64,000 bases of DNA from Sepioteuthis lessoniana (GCA_963585895.1 OY757939.1:57544601-57608600); one strand, 5' to 3'. Shown: positions 1 through 10,194, numbered from the stretch's first letter. The notes: generated from the sequence alone by a model not told the origin. Translations and numbers: made by a program.

Positions 1-6
1 CTTTTT

Positions 7-53
<47 letters not shown>

Positions 54-400
54 GCTCTGCACATTGAGTTTATATATATATTTAATCCCGAATTAATTAA
101 TTATACGTCGATAGCCGTTGGCATTGAGCACTCAAATTGGATACTCCAACTCTCCGTTTTTTTCCTCGGATTATATATATATATATATATACTACTTTTT
201 TCCAGGATGTAATGTAGGAAGTAACGAAGGCAGAGATATTTCTGAGAGACCAATTTCCCGAGCGAAGCAAAGGGTAACTCATCTTATTTTGAATTGGCTG
301 CCTGGTAACTTTCTCCGGGTTATCTATTTTAGTCTACGAATAAGCTGTGGTAAAACAGGAGGACATCGCACGGTATCAATGTCGTTATTGTTATGATGTG
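1..400. repeat. TA microsatellites and unassigned AT-rich DNA
   Basis: A (TA)n tract fills about 11-50 and shorter TA runs recur near 72-80 and 173-190. The rest is AT-rich sequence with no reading frame longer than about 90 codons and no recognised family. The short frames here run through the TA repeat and look like chance. Confidence 0.8.
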
Positions 401-1850
401 GAATTCAGCTTCTCTAGTGCAGAATAAGCAGGCGTCCTCATCATTGTTGTTTTTATTATTCTGTTTTGACCTATGCCTTCACCAGCCTTCTTAGGCTTAA
501 ATTATAATGTAATTTCTTCTTTATTCCATGAGATAATCGGATTAATATTTTCCTATTTGTTCTTTTGATCCATGCTTTTTGACTATTGAATCCTCGAGCC
601 TTCCAAGTTCTGACCAAATTTCTAAATTTCCAACATCATTATTTTATGAGATATAGAAACTGTTATCCTCATCTTTGTTTTGATTTGTTTTTCAGTTTTA
701 TTAGAGTTAATTAAACTTCAACACTTTTCATTGTTATTGAATGAACAATTGAAATTGGTACCCTTCTCTGTTGTTTTGATTATTTCGTTTTGACCTGAGC
801 GTTATCCAACCTTCTTCGGACTGACTTAAATTTTCTTTTTCTTTTCCTTATCATTCCATAGATGATTCGGGAAAAGTATTGTCATATTTGATGATTTTTT
901 CTTACATTTCGGCCAGTGAATTCTATACAACCTTCCAAGAACTGAATAAATTCCTCACATCATTATTTCACGTGATACTGAAACTGGTGCCCGTGGTATA
1001 ATGGTTATCGTCGTAGGAAATGGACACGGCGACACGAGTTCAAATCCTGGACGTGACTGATTGCATTTCACATAGCACTAATACCCTTGGGAAAGGTATG
1101 AATCCAATTATTCTCCCTCCAGCTATGTGTAAATAGTAGGACATACTGGTTTCTTTAGCCTTGTTGAGGCAACTACTCTAGGAGAATGAAAACTCTGAAT
1201 TCAAACCTGTTAAACTCCTCTTAAAAATTGACCTATGTCATATCCTGCCCAGGCGGAGAGGTTGAAAAAAAAGGAGATGCCCGTGGTGTAATAGTTATCG
1301 TCGTAGGAAATGAACACGGCGACACGAGTTCAAATCCTGGACGTGACTGATTGCATTTCACATAGCACTAATACCCTTGGGAAAGATATGAATCCAATTA
1401 TTCTCCTTCCAGCTATGGGTAAATAGTAGGACAGACTGGTTTCTTTAGCCTTAGTGAGGCAACTAGTCTAGGAGAAGGAAAACTCTGAATTCAAACCTGT
1501 TAAACTCCTCTTAAAAATTGACCTATGTCATATCCTGCCCAGGCGGAGGGGTTGGTAAATATGGGGAGATACTGAAACTGGTATCCAATATCTTTGTTAT
1601 TTTGATCCGTACGTTTCACCTGTCTTCTTAGTCATATAATAACTTCAAAGTTTCTTTTCCCCATCATTCCATTATTATTTGTATCCCCATCTTTGTTGTT
1701 TTGATTCTTACTATTCCGCCTAAGCGGTCACCAGCTTTCTAAATTGATATTTGAAAATTTTCTTCATTCACCATGGAAATTTTCAAGCTAGCATCTTCAT
1801 TTTTGTTATTTTAGTCTTTACGTTTCCACCTGTTATTCACGAAACATCAA
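400..1850. repeat. Degenerate tandem repeat, period about 107 bp
   Basis: A TTTGTTGTTTTGAT-like phrase followed by GTTTTGACCT and CCAxCCTTCTT recurs near 446, 553, 668, 770, 1582, 1690 and 1798, that is every 102-115 bp. CATCATTCCAT and GATACTGAAAC phrases repeat in phase. The units are diverged, so the array is old. It is interrupted by the SINE-A dimer. No coding potential. Confidence 0.7.
988..1567 (+). mobile_element. SINE-A dimer (two head-to-tail units)
   Basis: Two nearly complete tRNA-derived SINE-A units lie in tandem (about 988-1264 and 1274-1567), joined by a short A-rich linker. Each has an A-box-like GTGGTxTAATGGTTATC head and a B-box-like GAGTTCAAATCCTGG. Both carry private variants not seen in other copies in the window, namely GACGTGACTG and CCTATGTCATATCCTGCCCAGG. 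The pair, not each unit, is flanked by GATACTGAAACTGG at 974-987 and 1568-1581, a 14-bp target-site duplication. So the dimer behaves as one insertion, or a monomer duplicated after insertion. Confidence 0.85.
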
Positions 1851-1875
1851 GTGCATCATTGCTGAAGGGTAAGAC

Positions 1876-2240
1876 CTCATCCCCTCAACCAGTGTCCTGA
1901 TATGAAACTAAACAATCTGACAGTGAGGCTCCAGTAATGCTGGGGTTTTGGGGAACGCGCACTACCCCTTCATTTCCATCGTTCCTAGGTCCGCTATGAC
2001 CCGACCTGGTATCACATGAAAGGGTCCTATCTATGGGTCAGATATATACGTTCGAAATTTAAACTGCGTGCAAACAAATAACTTATTCTGAATTGAATTG
2101 TTTGAAAAAGAACCATCAGATCATTTAACCTTGTAAATAATTGACCGGTGTTTAATTGAATTGTTAGTGATACATAGCAATACTTGTAAACATTTAACTT
2201 TGTTGACATGCAAAACTGGATTATTTGAAATAGAACTGTA
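1876..2240 (+). repeat. Repeat D followed by Sat-70 units
   Basis: Repeat D carries a fixed order of phrases: a GTGTCCTGATATGAxACTAAACAA start, CTCCAGTAATGCTGG, CCCCTTCATT, and a GGTCCTATCTATGGGTC end. It is followed by AT-rich about 70-bp units with GTGCAAACAAATxAxT and ATAGCAATACTTGxAA. No coding potential. The same order recurs at many other places in the window. Confidence 0.7.
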
Positions 2241-2467
2241 TGACCGTTAAATGGTATGTGAGCAAATTACTAATGTTAGTGATACAAAGCAATATTTGGA
2301 ACGATTTCACTTTGTGTTGGTGTACTCGCGGAGTAATGGTTAAAGCGCTTGACTGTGGAATCGTAGTAAGCACGTCCGAACAACACTCTCACTATAACGT
2401 TTACTTTCAGACATATACCTTCGGGAAAGATATGAACCCCCTTATCCTCCAAGCTGTGTGGAAAATA

Positions 2468-3359
2468 CAGGGTGGAACGATAAATTTGTCGCCCAAGAAA
2501 AGACGACATGATCCATTTCCGTTTAATGAAAACCGGTTTTCTTTTTTTGTTGCATACCATCTACTTGTTGGCCAGTTGTGTACAAATCCCAAGAGCGATA
2601 GGAGCCTTCTATCATGTCTGAAAGTAACACAATGTTCAACGAGCGAGATCAGAGATGCGCCGCTGTACAACTCATGCTCTCTACTGATCCAAGTTATGAA
2701 AACAGGACCATTGGCAGCACCCTCAAAATGCAAATCTGGATTGCCACGAATAACAGGGAATAAAAGCTTCTGGTTACGGTTATGGTCTTTGGTGTGGTTT
2801 CAAGTGAGGGCTACATCATGCCACCTCATATCTTCGAAGTCGGCTTGAAAGTCAACACCAAAGTGTACCTGGATGTGCTGAAGAGTGTGGTGATCCCCAG
2901 GTGCAATCAGGTGGCCAGTGACAGAACCTGGATGTGGCAGCAGGATTCGGCGCCGGCCCACAAGTCCAAAGAGACCCAGGCTTGGCTTCAGAAGGAGTGC
3001 TACGACTTTGTACTCTTCTCTCACTGGCCCCCTCCTCCCCAGTCATGAACCCGCTGGACGACTTCGTTTTGGTCATACGCCGGGAACATCAGCAACATGA
3101 CCTCCCACAACACCAAAGCCAGCCTGATCGCCGCCATCCACTGAGTATTCGCCGAGCTCCCGCCGGCGCGTGTGGAAAAGGCCTGCTCTCAGTTCCAGAT
3201 CCGTATCGAGGCGGTGATTGAGGCTGAAGGCAGCTACATTGAATAGATGTCAGCTTTACTACATAATTAAGATACCGAAATTAATTTTTTCAATAAAAGT
3301 TTTAAAATAAAGCTGAAGTGTTGTTTTCTTTAGGACGACAATTTTATCGTTTCACCCTG
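2468..3359 (+). mobile_element. maT-like (DD37D) mariner, internally deleted
   Basis: An 892-bp element with terminal inverted repeats: the left end CAGGGTGGAACGATAAATTT mirrors the right end, which finishes CGTTTCACCCTG. TA flanks both sides (2466-2467, 3360-3361). Transposase coding survives only in the 3' half (about 2782-3240): GVVSSEGYIMPPHIF, the second catalytic Asp in QQDSAPAHKS, and the third in NPLD after a frame break near 3040. Spacing from the second to the third Asp is 37 residues, as in the maT/DD37D group. Known members are about 1.3 kb, so the N-terminal DNA-binding region and first Asp are missing. A degenerate, inactive copy. Confidence 0.88.
2782..3245 (+). pseudogene. maT-like mariner transposase, 3' fragment
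   Basis: The fragment encodes the C-terminal half of an IS630/Tc1/mariner DDE transposase, which cuts and joins transposon ends in the nucleus. The first segment covers GVVSSEG through HWPPPP. A frameshift near 3040 then moves to the frame with MNPLDD and further breaks follow, although the last codons still read as the family's acidic tail (a VIEAEGSYIE-like end near 3210-3243). Two of the three catalytic acids are visible. The N-terminal helix-turn-helix region is deleted. No active protein is expected. Confidence 0.85.
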
Positions 3360-3384
3360 TAGTACCACTGCTGTCCTTCTAGAA

Positions 3385-4010
3385 GGATGGATTTGGCATT
3401 AAATAACTCAGAAAGGTTGATATGCCATTAAACAACAAAAACCAAACTATTTAACTTAGTTGACTTATGTTTGCAAATTATATATCTCATATATATGAAT
3501 CAACTGAATTTGGCTTTAAATAACCTACAATGTTTGATATGCCATAAAACCAAAAGAAACCATTTATGTTTTCAAAACTATCTTGACTGAAACCTTGTAA
3601 GTTACCAAGGAGGGTTGTAAGGATCTAGGGATACACACCGTCTTTTGACCCTTAGCAAACAGCCACCAGAGAAAGTTAGTCTATCCAAATATTCAGGGGA
3701 ATCAAAGGTTTTGCAATATTTTCCTATGTGAGTGTGATGCGTATATGAAGTGACCAAAGCAGCTTAAACCGTAGAAGGTACACGCTGGGGTTGGTATGAC
3801 ACATTGTCTATTGTTTCACTCCGTGTGTGATTTGAAAACCGCTCAAATGAACGAACAACGTAGTGTGACGGCAAATTAGAATAAAAAGATCCCGGATGAG
3901 CAACCATTTAAAAGCGAATGGGAACTGGTGCATTTAAATATTGTTATCACCAAACGTGGAGTTTATTTTTTTCGCACGTGTGAAGATGGGGAGGTCTGGC
4001 ACTACATACA
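3385..4010. repeat. SINE-B tail fragments, then unassigned sequence
   Basis: Two TTTGGCATTAAATAAC / GATATGCCATxAAAC tail cores lie at 3393-3450 and 3505-3560. Beyond 3600 there is about 400 bp with no recognised repeat and no convincing frame. Confidence 0.55.
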
Positions 4011-4011
4011 C

Positions 4012-4472
4012 ACTACACACACACTCACCAAGGCCACGAGCTCTTTCTACCCCTAGAACAATGGAAGATATGGACCTCTAGGTTTATTTGTAATAATATT
4101 AATTATAGTAGTCGTCAACTCCGGTTTCCCGTATAATATTTTTAAAGAAAAATATTGGACAACTTAGGCAAGAATAACATGAAGCGAAAGAAGCTGAAAA
4201 AGAAACATGAAACAGCAACTTGACAGTAGACGACACAATTGAACAAACTTCGACACGTGAGAACATTTATATATAACAATCTTTTTAGGGCTAGACTGAC
4301 CACCATTGGCAAGGGGTTTCCAAATTTCACACTACACACAAACTCACCAAGGCCACTATCTCTTTCTACCCCTCGAACAATGGAAGATATGAACCTCTAG
4401 GTTTATTTGTAATAATATTAATTATAGCAGTCGACAACTCCGGTTTCCCGTATAATATTTTTAAAGGAAAAT
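4012..4472. repeat. Local direct duplication of about 140 bp
   Basis: The segment 4012-4151 (phrases CTCACCAAGGCCAC, CTTTCTACCCCT, GTAATAATATTAATTATAG, CCGGTTTCCCG) is repeated at 4332-4472 with few changes. Sequence after the first copy (TATATAACAATCTTTTTA near 4268) reappears after the SINE-A that follows the second copy (near 4742). Confidence 0.8.
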
Positions 4473-4739
4473 GGAGGTGCCCGTGGTGTAATTGTTATCG
4501 TCGTAGGAAATGGACACGGCGACACGAGTTCAATTCCTGGACGAGACTGATTGCATTTCACATAGCACTAATACCCTTGGGAAAGGTATGAATCCAATTA
4601 TTCTCCAGACTAGGTTCTTCAGCCTTAGTGAGGCAACTAGTCTAGGAGAAGGAAAACTTTGAATTAAAAAACCTGTTAAACTCCGCTTAGAAATTGACCT
4701 TGTGTCATATCCTGCCCGAGCGGAGGGGTTGGTAAATAG
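4473..4739 (+). mobile_element. SINE-A
   Basis: A near-complete SINE-A with GTGCCCGTGGTGTAATTGTTATC head and GGGGTTGGTAAATA end. About 25 bp is missing in the CCCTCCAGCTATGGG core. It sits in the second arm of the local duplication, in place of about 110 bp present in the first arm. Confidence 0.88.
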
Positions 4740-5500
4740 GATATATAACAATCTTTTTAATATACACGCAGACACACATCTTCAACGTGTCAGCTAAATT
4801 ATCAGCAGATAATACATAACTATAAATGTCTTCCTTCCTTTTCTTCTTTTCTTTCGTCTTTCTTTAAATGGAGAGAGAGAAAGAGAATAATTGTAATGCT
4901 TAAGAAGGGTGTAGGGAGAAACAGTCTAAATGTTTACTTATCTTTTCGATGGGTTTCTTTCGGAGAGTATTTTCCGTTTTACGGGCTGACTAACTTTATA
5001 TTATATATGGCTCTGGCTTGAAGGTATGGTTTCCTCTTGTCCAAGATTCTTTCCGTCTTCCCCCCAATGATTTCGGTGGTAGTTTCAATATATCTTATCA
5101 CTTCAACTACTGTTCCGCAAATCCCGGTTTTGGTGCTTCGCCCGGAGTTTGGCGCGAGATTTGCCCCTCTGTTCTTGACGACCTCTGTTCCAAAACTGAT
5201 TTTCTTTTACCCTATTTCCGCTGACGGAACGAAGGTGCCACTTTCGTTTTAGGGTTCTGGCCAATCGTTTCGCTTCTATCTTCCTCCTTCCCCTGTCAGG
5301 CGATTCCTTAGGACCACTATCTCTTTCACCCGGTCACAGAGTGCAAACATCTGTTGGCTTTCATTCTGACCTGGATTTATTACTTAGACCGTGAGGAATT
5401 GACCTATATTACTAAATCTCTTTTTAGCGGTCAGTAGAAATATCTTATTTCTCTTCTCTCAGGGGGAGACCACGTGACAGTAGTCTAATTTAGGAACTAA
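4740..5500. other. Unassigned sequence
   Basis: No known repeat is recognised. Two overlapping frames of 60-70 codons lie in a locally less AT-rich stretch at about 5018-5252. Neither shows a domain, signal or splice context that I can support as an exon. Confidence 0.4.
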
Positions 5501-5509
5501 TGATTCAAG

Positions 5510-5870
5510 AGCTCGGTTTGGTTTGTTTTGGTTTCTTGGGTTTTATGGCATATCAACCTTTGTAGGTTATTTAATGCCAAATCCATTTTTATGTAAATAA
5601 TATGTTCTATTTAAAACAATTCAGTTTAGCATAAGTACAAAGTTTAATTGTCAAAAATATTTCTATTTCAAACTTTTCAAGCAGTTATATGTAACAATTC
5701 AGTTAAGTGTAAATACAGTTTTAATGTCGAAAAACAGTATTATTTCAAATAATTCAGTTGAGCATAAGCATGCAGTTTAAGTATGGTTTAATTGTCAAAA
5801 GCATTTCTATTTCAAGCTATTCAGTTTATTCAAACAATTCAGTTTAGCATAAATACGCTGTTAGTTCTAT
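5510..5870. repeat. Sat-B unit and Sat-70 array
   Basis: A TTTTATGGCATATCAACC...TTTAATGCCAAATCC unit (5530-5590) is followed by about four units with AACAATTCAGTTTAGCATAA and TTTAATTGTCAAAA phrases. Confidence 0.75.
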
Positions 5871-6190
5871 TTAACCCATAGATAGGGCCCTATCAGGTGC
5901 TACCACTCCGGACCAGAGTGGACCTGGGAGCGATGGCAATGAAGGGGTACTCCGCATTCCAGCATTGCTGGAACCTCACCATCAGATTGTTTAGTATCAT
6001 ATCCCGGACACTCGTTGTGGGGGGTTCAAGAGCTCGAACTGAGCCAATATACTGCAGAAAGAACCAAAAAACATTCGTTGTGCGAAGATGAAGGTCTAAA
6101 ATCATGGATCCTGAGGTCGTTATGTAAGTTACAGAAACAAATTCAGAGAGTAACACTCGGAGAGTATCAGGCGAGCTCAGCATCTTAGAG
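5871..6190 (-). repeat. Repeat D
   Basis: Reverse-oriented repeat D: CCCATAGATAGGGCCCTATCAG, then CTCCGGACCAGAGTGGACC, GGGGTACTCCGCATT, CCAGCATTGCTGGAxC and ACACTCGTTGTGGGG. The short frames on both strands are chance readings of a repeat that recurs through the window with frame-disrupting changes. Confidence 0.8.
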
Positions 6191-6206
6191 TCCAGTTTAT
6201 ATGTTT

Positions 6207-6898
6207 GCTTTGTTGTTTAATGGTATATCAACCTTCTTAGGCTATTCTGTAACATACATATGCATGCGGAATCCCGAAACACTGACGACTTTCTTTAGTT
6301 CAGGTACGAAACGTTTATAAACTTTTTTGACTTTTAGTTTTTCGACATGAGGAGAGAGAGACACAATTTTTACTATGCTGACTGTTCCTACATCGTCCTT
6401 CAGTCAACTCCCCAACTGCATCCCGGAGACCCCAGATGAACTCGCATTGCCCAGGTTTAAATCTTAAAAATCACCAAAATTCCCCGCCCATCGCTTCCGG
6501 GCACGACGTCATTCACACCCCAGTTACATTTCCTATCTGGGGTTTTTATCATGACATTTGTGATTGTCACATACTCCGCGCACGAGCGTGAACACCTGCA
6601 CGAAGAGCCGAACAGTTCAAAGCCTAATTTAACCGAATGATAAGATATAACCAACGAAAAATGATAATATTAAAAAAAAAAATCATTCCGCAATTATATA
6701 ACAATTTAATTCCAAATACACCCTTCTAGAAGAATAGTAGTGGTAATATTTAACCCAGAGCTGGGGAGTTTAATGGGTACATATCTTTCCCAAAGGGTAT
6801 TTTTCCGAAAGTGAACGTAATAGCGCTACTGGACTTCGAACACACTTACTGTGACTCCGCATTCCAAAGTTTTTATCACTAAGCAACGAGGACACCCA
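6207..6898 (-). mobile_element. SINE-B interrupted by a solo LTR-3
   Basis: SINE-B lies on the minus strand as 6207-6247 (tail) and 6704-6898 (body and head, ending at GAGGACACCC). The interruption is the 456-bp LTR-3. The flanks ATTC (6244-6247) and ATTT (6704-6707) are a 4-bp target-site duplication with one change. Confidence 0.85.
6248..6703 (-). mobile_element. Solo LTR-3
   Basis: On the minus strand it starts TGTTATATAATTGCGGAA and ends GTTACA. It shares GGTTCAGGTACGAAAC, the AGAGAGAGACA run, GACGTCATTCAC and CCTATCTGGGGTTTTTAT with the copy at 45987-46554, and shorter phrases with 12025-12575. No internal retroelement sequence is attached, so it is a recombined solo LTR. Confidence 0.82.
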
Positions 6899-7058
6899 CG
6901 AGTCTAGTTTAGTCACTTTTGTGATTTTGGTGAAAACAACCGGAGATGCTGGCTTGTGCCTCGTGTTACCAAAACATTTCAAAACGTTTGACTCACCCAA
7001 GTCTAAAAGAATATTGTTGAAGACTGTCAAATTTTAGAAGGAAGAGAAAAAATAGGTA

Positions 7059-7111
7059 AAGAAGAAGAAGAAGAAGAAGAAGAAGAAGAAGAAGAAGAAG
7101 AAGAAGAAGAT
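7059..7111. repeat. (GAA)n microsatellite
   Basis: About 16 uninterrupted GAA triplets. The polyserine read on the opposite strand is an artefact of the repeat. Confidence 0.95.
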
Positions 7112-7269
7112 ATTGATTTTGTACTGAAAACCATTAATAATACGTCCTTGAAGACTGACGAGAGATTTTTCCAAACCAATATAAGCAGAATTGAGAATCT
7201 CATTAACTGAAAAAGAAAAAAAAAGTAAGACAACAACGTGACATTCATCTTTTTAAATTGTTTATGTAT

Positions 7270-7520
7270 GTACAAAACTAATTACAGAGGGTAATTTAGT
7301 ATTAATTGAACTTAATTGATTTTGAAATTCTTTGGTTCGAGTCCTTTTAAAGACGCGCTATAAAGTCAAAGTAGGTTTTTAGGATTTGAAGACATTTTTT
7401 ATTGAAGCTTTTAAGGTTCAATGAATAGAAATAAAATATAGTAAAAGAAGTAAAAAATGATTTCGTGTTATATGTTGATCGACAAAATGATGATATATAT
7501 ATATATATATATATATATCG
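7270..7520. other. Unassigned AT-rich DNA with a TA tract
   Basis: No recognised element. A (TA)n run ends at 7518 just before the Mar-1 copy. Confidence 0.5.
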
Positions 7521-7534
7521 ATAAAATCATAATA

Positions 7535-8325
7535 CGTTGTGCCTTCAATAATTTCCAGACTTTTTTGTATGGGCATTTAGAATTGTCATACACTCTTGAA
7601 AATTCACTGTTATGGCTATACATCTGATAAGATGACTGACCAATTTTTATGATTTCACGTTCAAATGAACAGCTACAGCAGGAATTGGAATACACCCGAC
7701 TAAAGACTGATTGTCACAGCTGGTGAATTTCAAAATGCAATCTGGACGTGAGAACACTTTAGAAGAACGATATGCAATAAAAAAGAGATTCAAGGAAGGA
7801 AGGGAGACTGTGAGGGATGATGAGAGGTGTGGGAGGAGTAAGGAAGTCAATACACCAGAGCTGATTGGGCAAAAGGTTTGGGTTACTATGTTGAGGTTTT
7901 AAGGGGGTTCAGGAAGGGATTCGGTCGGAAGAGGCCAGCACTCTTTAAATCGAGTCAGTGGCATTTCCACCAGGACAATGTACCAGTCTACAACTCCAGA
8001 CTATTTGAACAAGATGGGCATCAAGACAGCTCCTTAGTCTCCCTATAGTACAGACCTTGCTCCCTGTGACTTTTGGTTATTCTCTAAACTCAGAGGCTGT
8101 CGTCGTTATGAGACATTTGAGGAGATGAAAGAGGCTGTGACGAAGGTCATTGACACGCTCACGCAAGAGCACCTCCATTGGAGCCTTGAAGAAGTTGTTG
8201 GAACGACACAACAAGTGCATTGCATCCGGAGGAGATTATTTTGAAGAGGACTAGTGCTTCATGTGTATACTATCAATAAACGTGCCCATACGAAAAAAGT
8301 CTGGAAACTTATCGTATGCACCTCG
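7535..8325 (+). mobile_element. Mar-1 mariner deletion derivative, copy 1
   Basis: About 790 bp with inverted ends: the left CCTTCAATAATTTCCAGACT mirrors the right AGTCTGGAAACTTAT...GCACCTCG. Coding traces include an N-terminal LEERYAIK-like segment, VRDDERCGRSKE, PELIGQ, a QDN catalytic-Asp motif near 7975 and EEMKEAVTKVI near 8125-8150. The middle third of the family transposase is absent: PELIGQ passes directly into the segment read VTMLRF. The same junction occurs in the other two copies. Stops and frameshifts make it non-coding. Confidence 0.85.
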
Positions 8326-8501
8326 GATATTTAAAATTTCATCTCATTCTTTTCTTGAGGGTCTGACGAAAAGGCGCCTGTGTTGTTAACTACAAAAAAG
8401 TATCTTACAGATGAGATTAAGAACACTTAAAGATTACTTAAACACAGGGCCGAAAGTGGAACGAAATACTAAAACTAAAGTATATATATTCATATTGTCA
8501 T

Positions 8502-8541
8502 CCACAGACAGATTGTATTGTATCACAACTCATCAGTGTGG
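8502..8541 (-). ncRNA. Degenerate hammerhead ribozyme of SINE-H type
   Basis: On the minus strand the order is CCACA (stem I), CTGATGA core, GTTGTGATACAAT (stem II region), then stem III and TGTGG closing stem I. The GAAA core that follows stem II in the sister motif at 35282-35325 is mutated, so this copy should not cleave. Flanking GGGATCGAAACAC toward 8575 is the decayed B box of the SINE-H head. Confidence 0.65.
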
Positions 8542-8636
8542 TTTGACACACGAAATGCTTCTAGCCGGGATCGAAACACAGCGTAACGTTACGTCAGCCT
8601 GATAACATAAACCCACAGCCATCAGCAGTCCCAACA

Positions 8637-8704
8637 CATATGTGTGTACTATCAATAAAAGTGCCCATACGAAAAAAGTCTGGAAACTTATTTAATGATC
8701 CTCG
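8637..8704 (+). mobile_element. Mar-1 3' end fragment
   Basis: Only the terminal 68 bp of a Mar-1 copy remain: ATCAATAAAAGTGCCCATAC, then AAAAAAGTCTGGAAACTTA and a CTCG end followed by TA. Confidence 0.8.
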
Positions 8705-8709
8705 TATAT

Positions 8710-9030
8710 TAACAGGATATATATCACCACCCATACAGGTTATTTAGACTCGGAATTTGATTTAAATAATTTCCATTTATTAGTTTTGTTACTAGTATTC
8801 GCATCTTATACAAAGAGGTTTTACACATACATGGTTTCAAGTAAATATCTTTATTTAATAATTATCCACCTTTCTTTGTGTTATATAGGCACCATCTTCT
8901 CGTCGCGACCCCAACAGTGTTCAGCAGTTTCTTTATTGTTTAATGTTCTTAACCGAGATGAACAACTAGGCCAAATGTTCTTTTATAAATATTATTCATT
9001 CTCTTCATATCTATCAAGCCAAGAGCACAT
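8710..9030. other. Unassigned sequence
   Basis: An AT-rich stretch with a 106-codon frame (8786-9106) that runs into the LINE-X fragment. No domain or splice context supports it as a gene. Confidence 0.4.
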
Positions 9031-9033
9031 AAA

Positions 9034-9184
9034 CCAGCTCGAACATACATTCAGCAGCTATGTGAGGATACGGGATGTAGCCCTGAAGACCTGCCGGTGG
9101 CGATGAACGAAAGGGAGGAGTGGCGAGAGAGGGTCTTGGATATTTGTGCTAGCGGCACGAATTGATGATGATGATGATGATGAT
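9034..9184 (+). mobile_element. LINE-X 3' fragment
   Basis: A 5'-truncated copy of about 150 bp holding the last codons of the LINE-X ORF (a QLCEDTGCSPEDLP / REEWRERV-like segment) and the (TGA)n 3' end. Confidence 0.85.
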
Positions 9185-9573
9185 AGTTTCAAGTATTACA
9201 ACCTGATACAAATAATTTCTACAAATTGAATGTTTTCAAGTATATCAACCAAATACTAATAATCTATATAATTTATAGGATTTCTGGTAACTATTTCTAC
9301 TTTATAATGACTATTTGTTTGCACACAGTTATATAGTTTCAATTAGTGGGCTGGTTTATTTATTTAGCGGTATATCAATTACTTGAGGGTTATTTTGTCC
9401 CGAAATTTGATCATTTATAAATCATTGTATTGTCTTTCTTTTCAATGTTTCTTTGAATTGTTTAAGTCCAATTCTTATATGTACAAAAATATTTTCTAAA
9501 ATAACATTGTATAGATTTATAAGGGTTCTACTTAATATTGGATTTCTACTTACACACATTTATGTAACAGTTT

Positions 9574-9636
<63 letters not shown>

Positions 9637-9660
9637 GGAAAAATGCAAAATATATCCAAC
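9185..9660. repeat. Sat-70-like units and a (TA)n tract
   Basis: A few TTTCAAGTAT / AATAATCTATATAATTTATAG phrases resemble Sat-70. A (TA)n run of about 54 bp fills 9577-9630. Confidence 0.6.
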
Positions 9661-9773
9661 AGTCTGAAAATGTATAGAGATGAAAATCAGAAGGTTTTTA
9701 TAGAATGATTTTATTTGGAGAAATATTCGCCAACGTTAAACATTGTGGTATGTAGGCCATCATCAACTTCCAC

Positions 9774-9814
9774 GCTCTGATGAAGGTGTAAAAACCGAAA
9801 TATTTAACGTTAGC
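9774..9814 (+). ncRNA. Hammerhead-like motif, probably inactive
   Basis: Order: GCT, CTGATGA, one extra A (9784), GGTGTAAAAACC (3-bp stem II), GAAA, an A/T-rich stem III region, then GTT followed by AGC, which pairs with GCT. The core boxes are present. The extra base before stem II and the absent stem III pairing argue against activity. Confidence 0.45.
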
Positions 9815-9973
9815 AGAAGTTTCAAGGAATAAAATTATCTTCTGAATTCTTTGTGTTCTTTCATCTTTATATATATATGTATGTATGTGTATATGTGTGT
9901 GTGTGGGGGGATTCATTCAATAAAGGCACTTTTAAAGAAAATAAAATACATGTTTTATTTCAGAACTTTTTTT

Positions 9974-10194
9974 TCGGGGTGTCCTCGTGGTGTAACGGTT
10001 ACAGTGATGGACTACGGAATCGTAATAAGCGAGTTCGTACTCCAGTCTCACTATTACGTTCACTTTCGGGCAAATACCCTTGGGAAAGGTATGAAACCCC
10101 ATTGTCCTTCCAGCTATGGGTTAAATAGTACCACTACTGTTCTTCTAGGAGAATGGCATTAAATAACCTATAAAAGTTGATATGCCATTGATAA
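9974..10194 (+). mobile_element. SINE-B, intact copy
   Basis: An uninterrupted SINE-B useful as reference: GTCCTCGTGGTGTAACGGTT head, GTTCGTACTCCAGTC B box, AATACCCTTGGGAAAGGTAT core, AAATAGTACCACTACTGTTC, and a GGCATTAAATAACC...GATATGCCATT tail. Confidence 0.9.

Larger units (their letters stand above)
2320..3450 (+). mobile_element. SINE-B interrupted by a maT-like mariner
   Basis: SINE-B occupies 2320-2467 and resumes at 3360-3450. The head has a GGAGTAATGGTTAAAGCGCTTGACTG A-box region. The tail is TTTGGCATTAAATAAC...TTGATATGCCATTAAAC. Joining AAATA (left) to GTACCACTG (right) restores the sequence of the intact SINE-B at 9974-10194 (AAATAGTACCACTACTG). The SINE was therefore in place before the mariner inserted at its TA. 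Confidence 0.9.

Noticed and set aside
989-1070. Functional tRNA gene
   Set aside because: A and B boxes are present but no cloverleaf acceptor stem forms, and the sequence continues into a repeated SINE body.
5018-5252. Possible host exon in a less AT-rich stretch
   Set aside because: No domain, no clear splice sites and two frames equally open. Kept only as unassigned.
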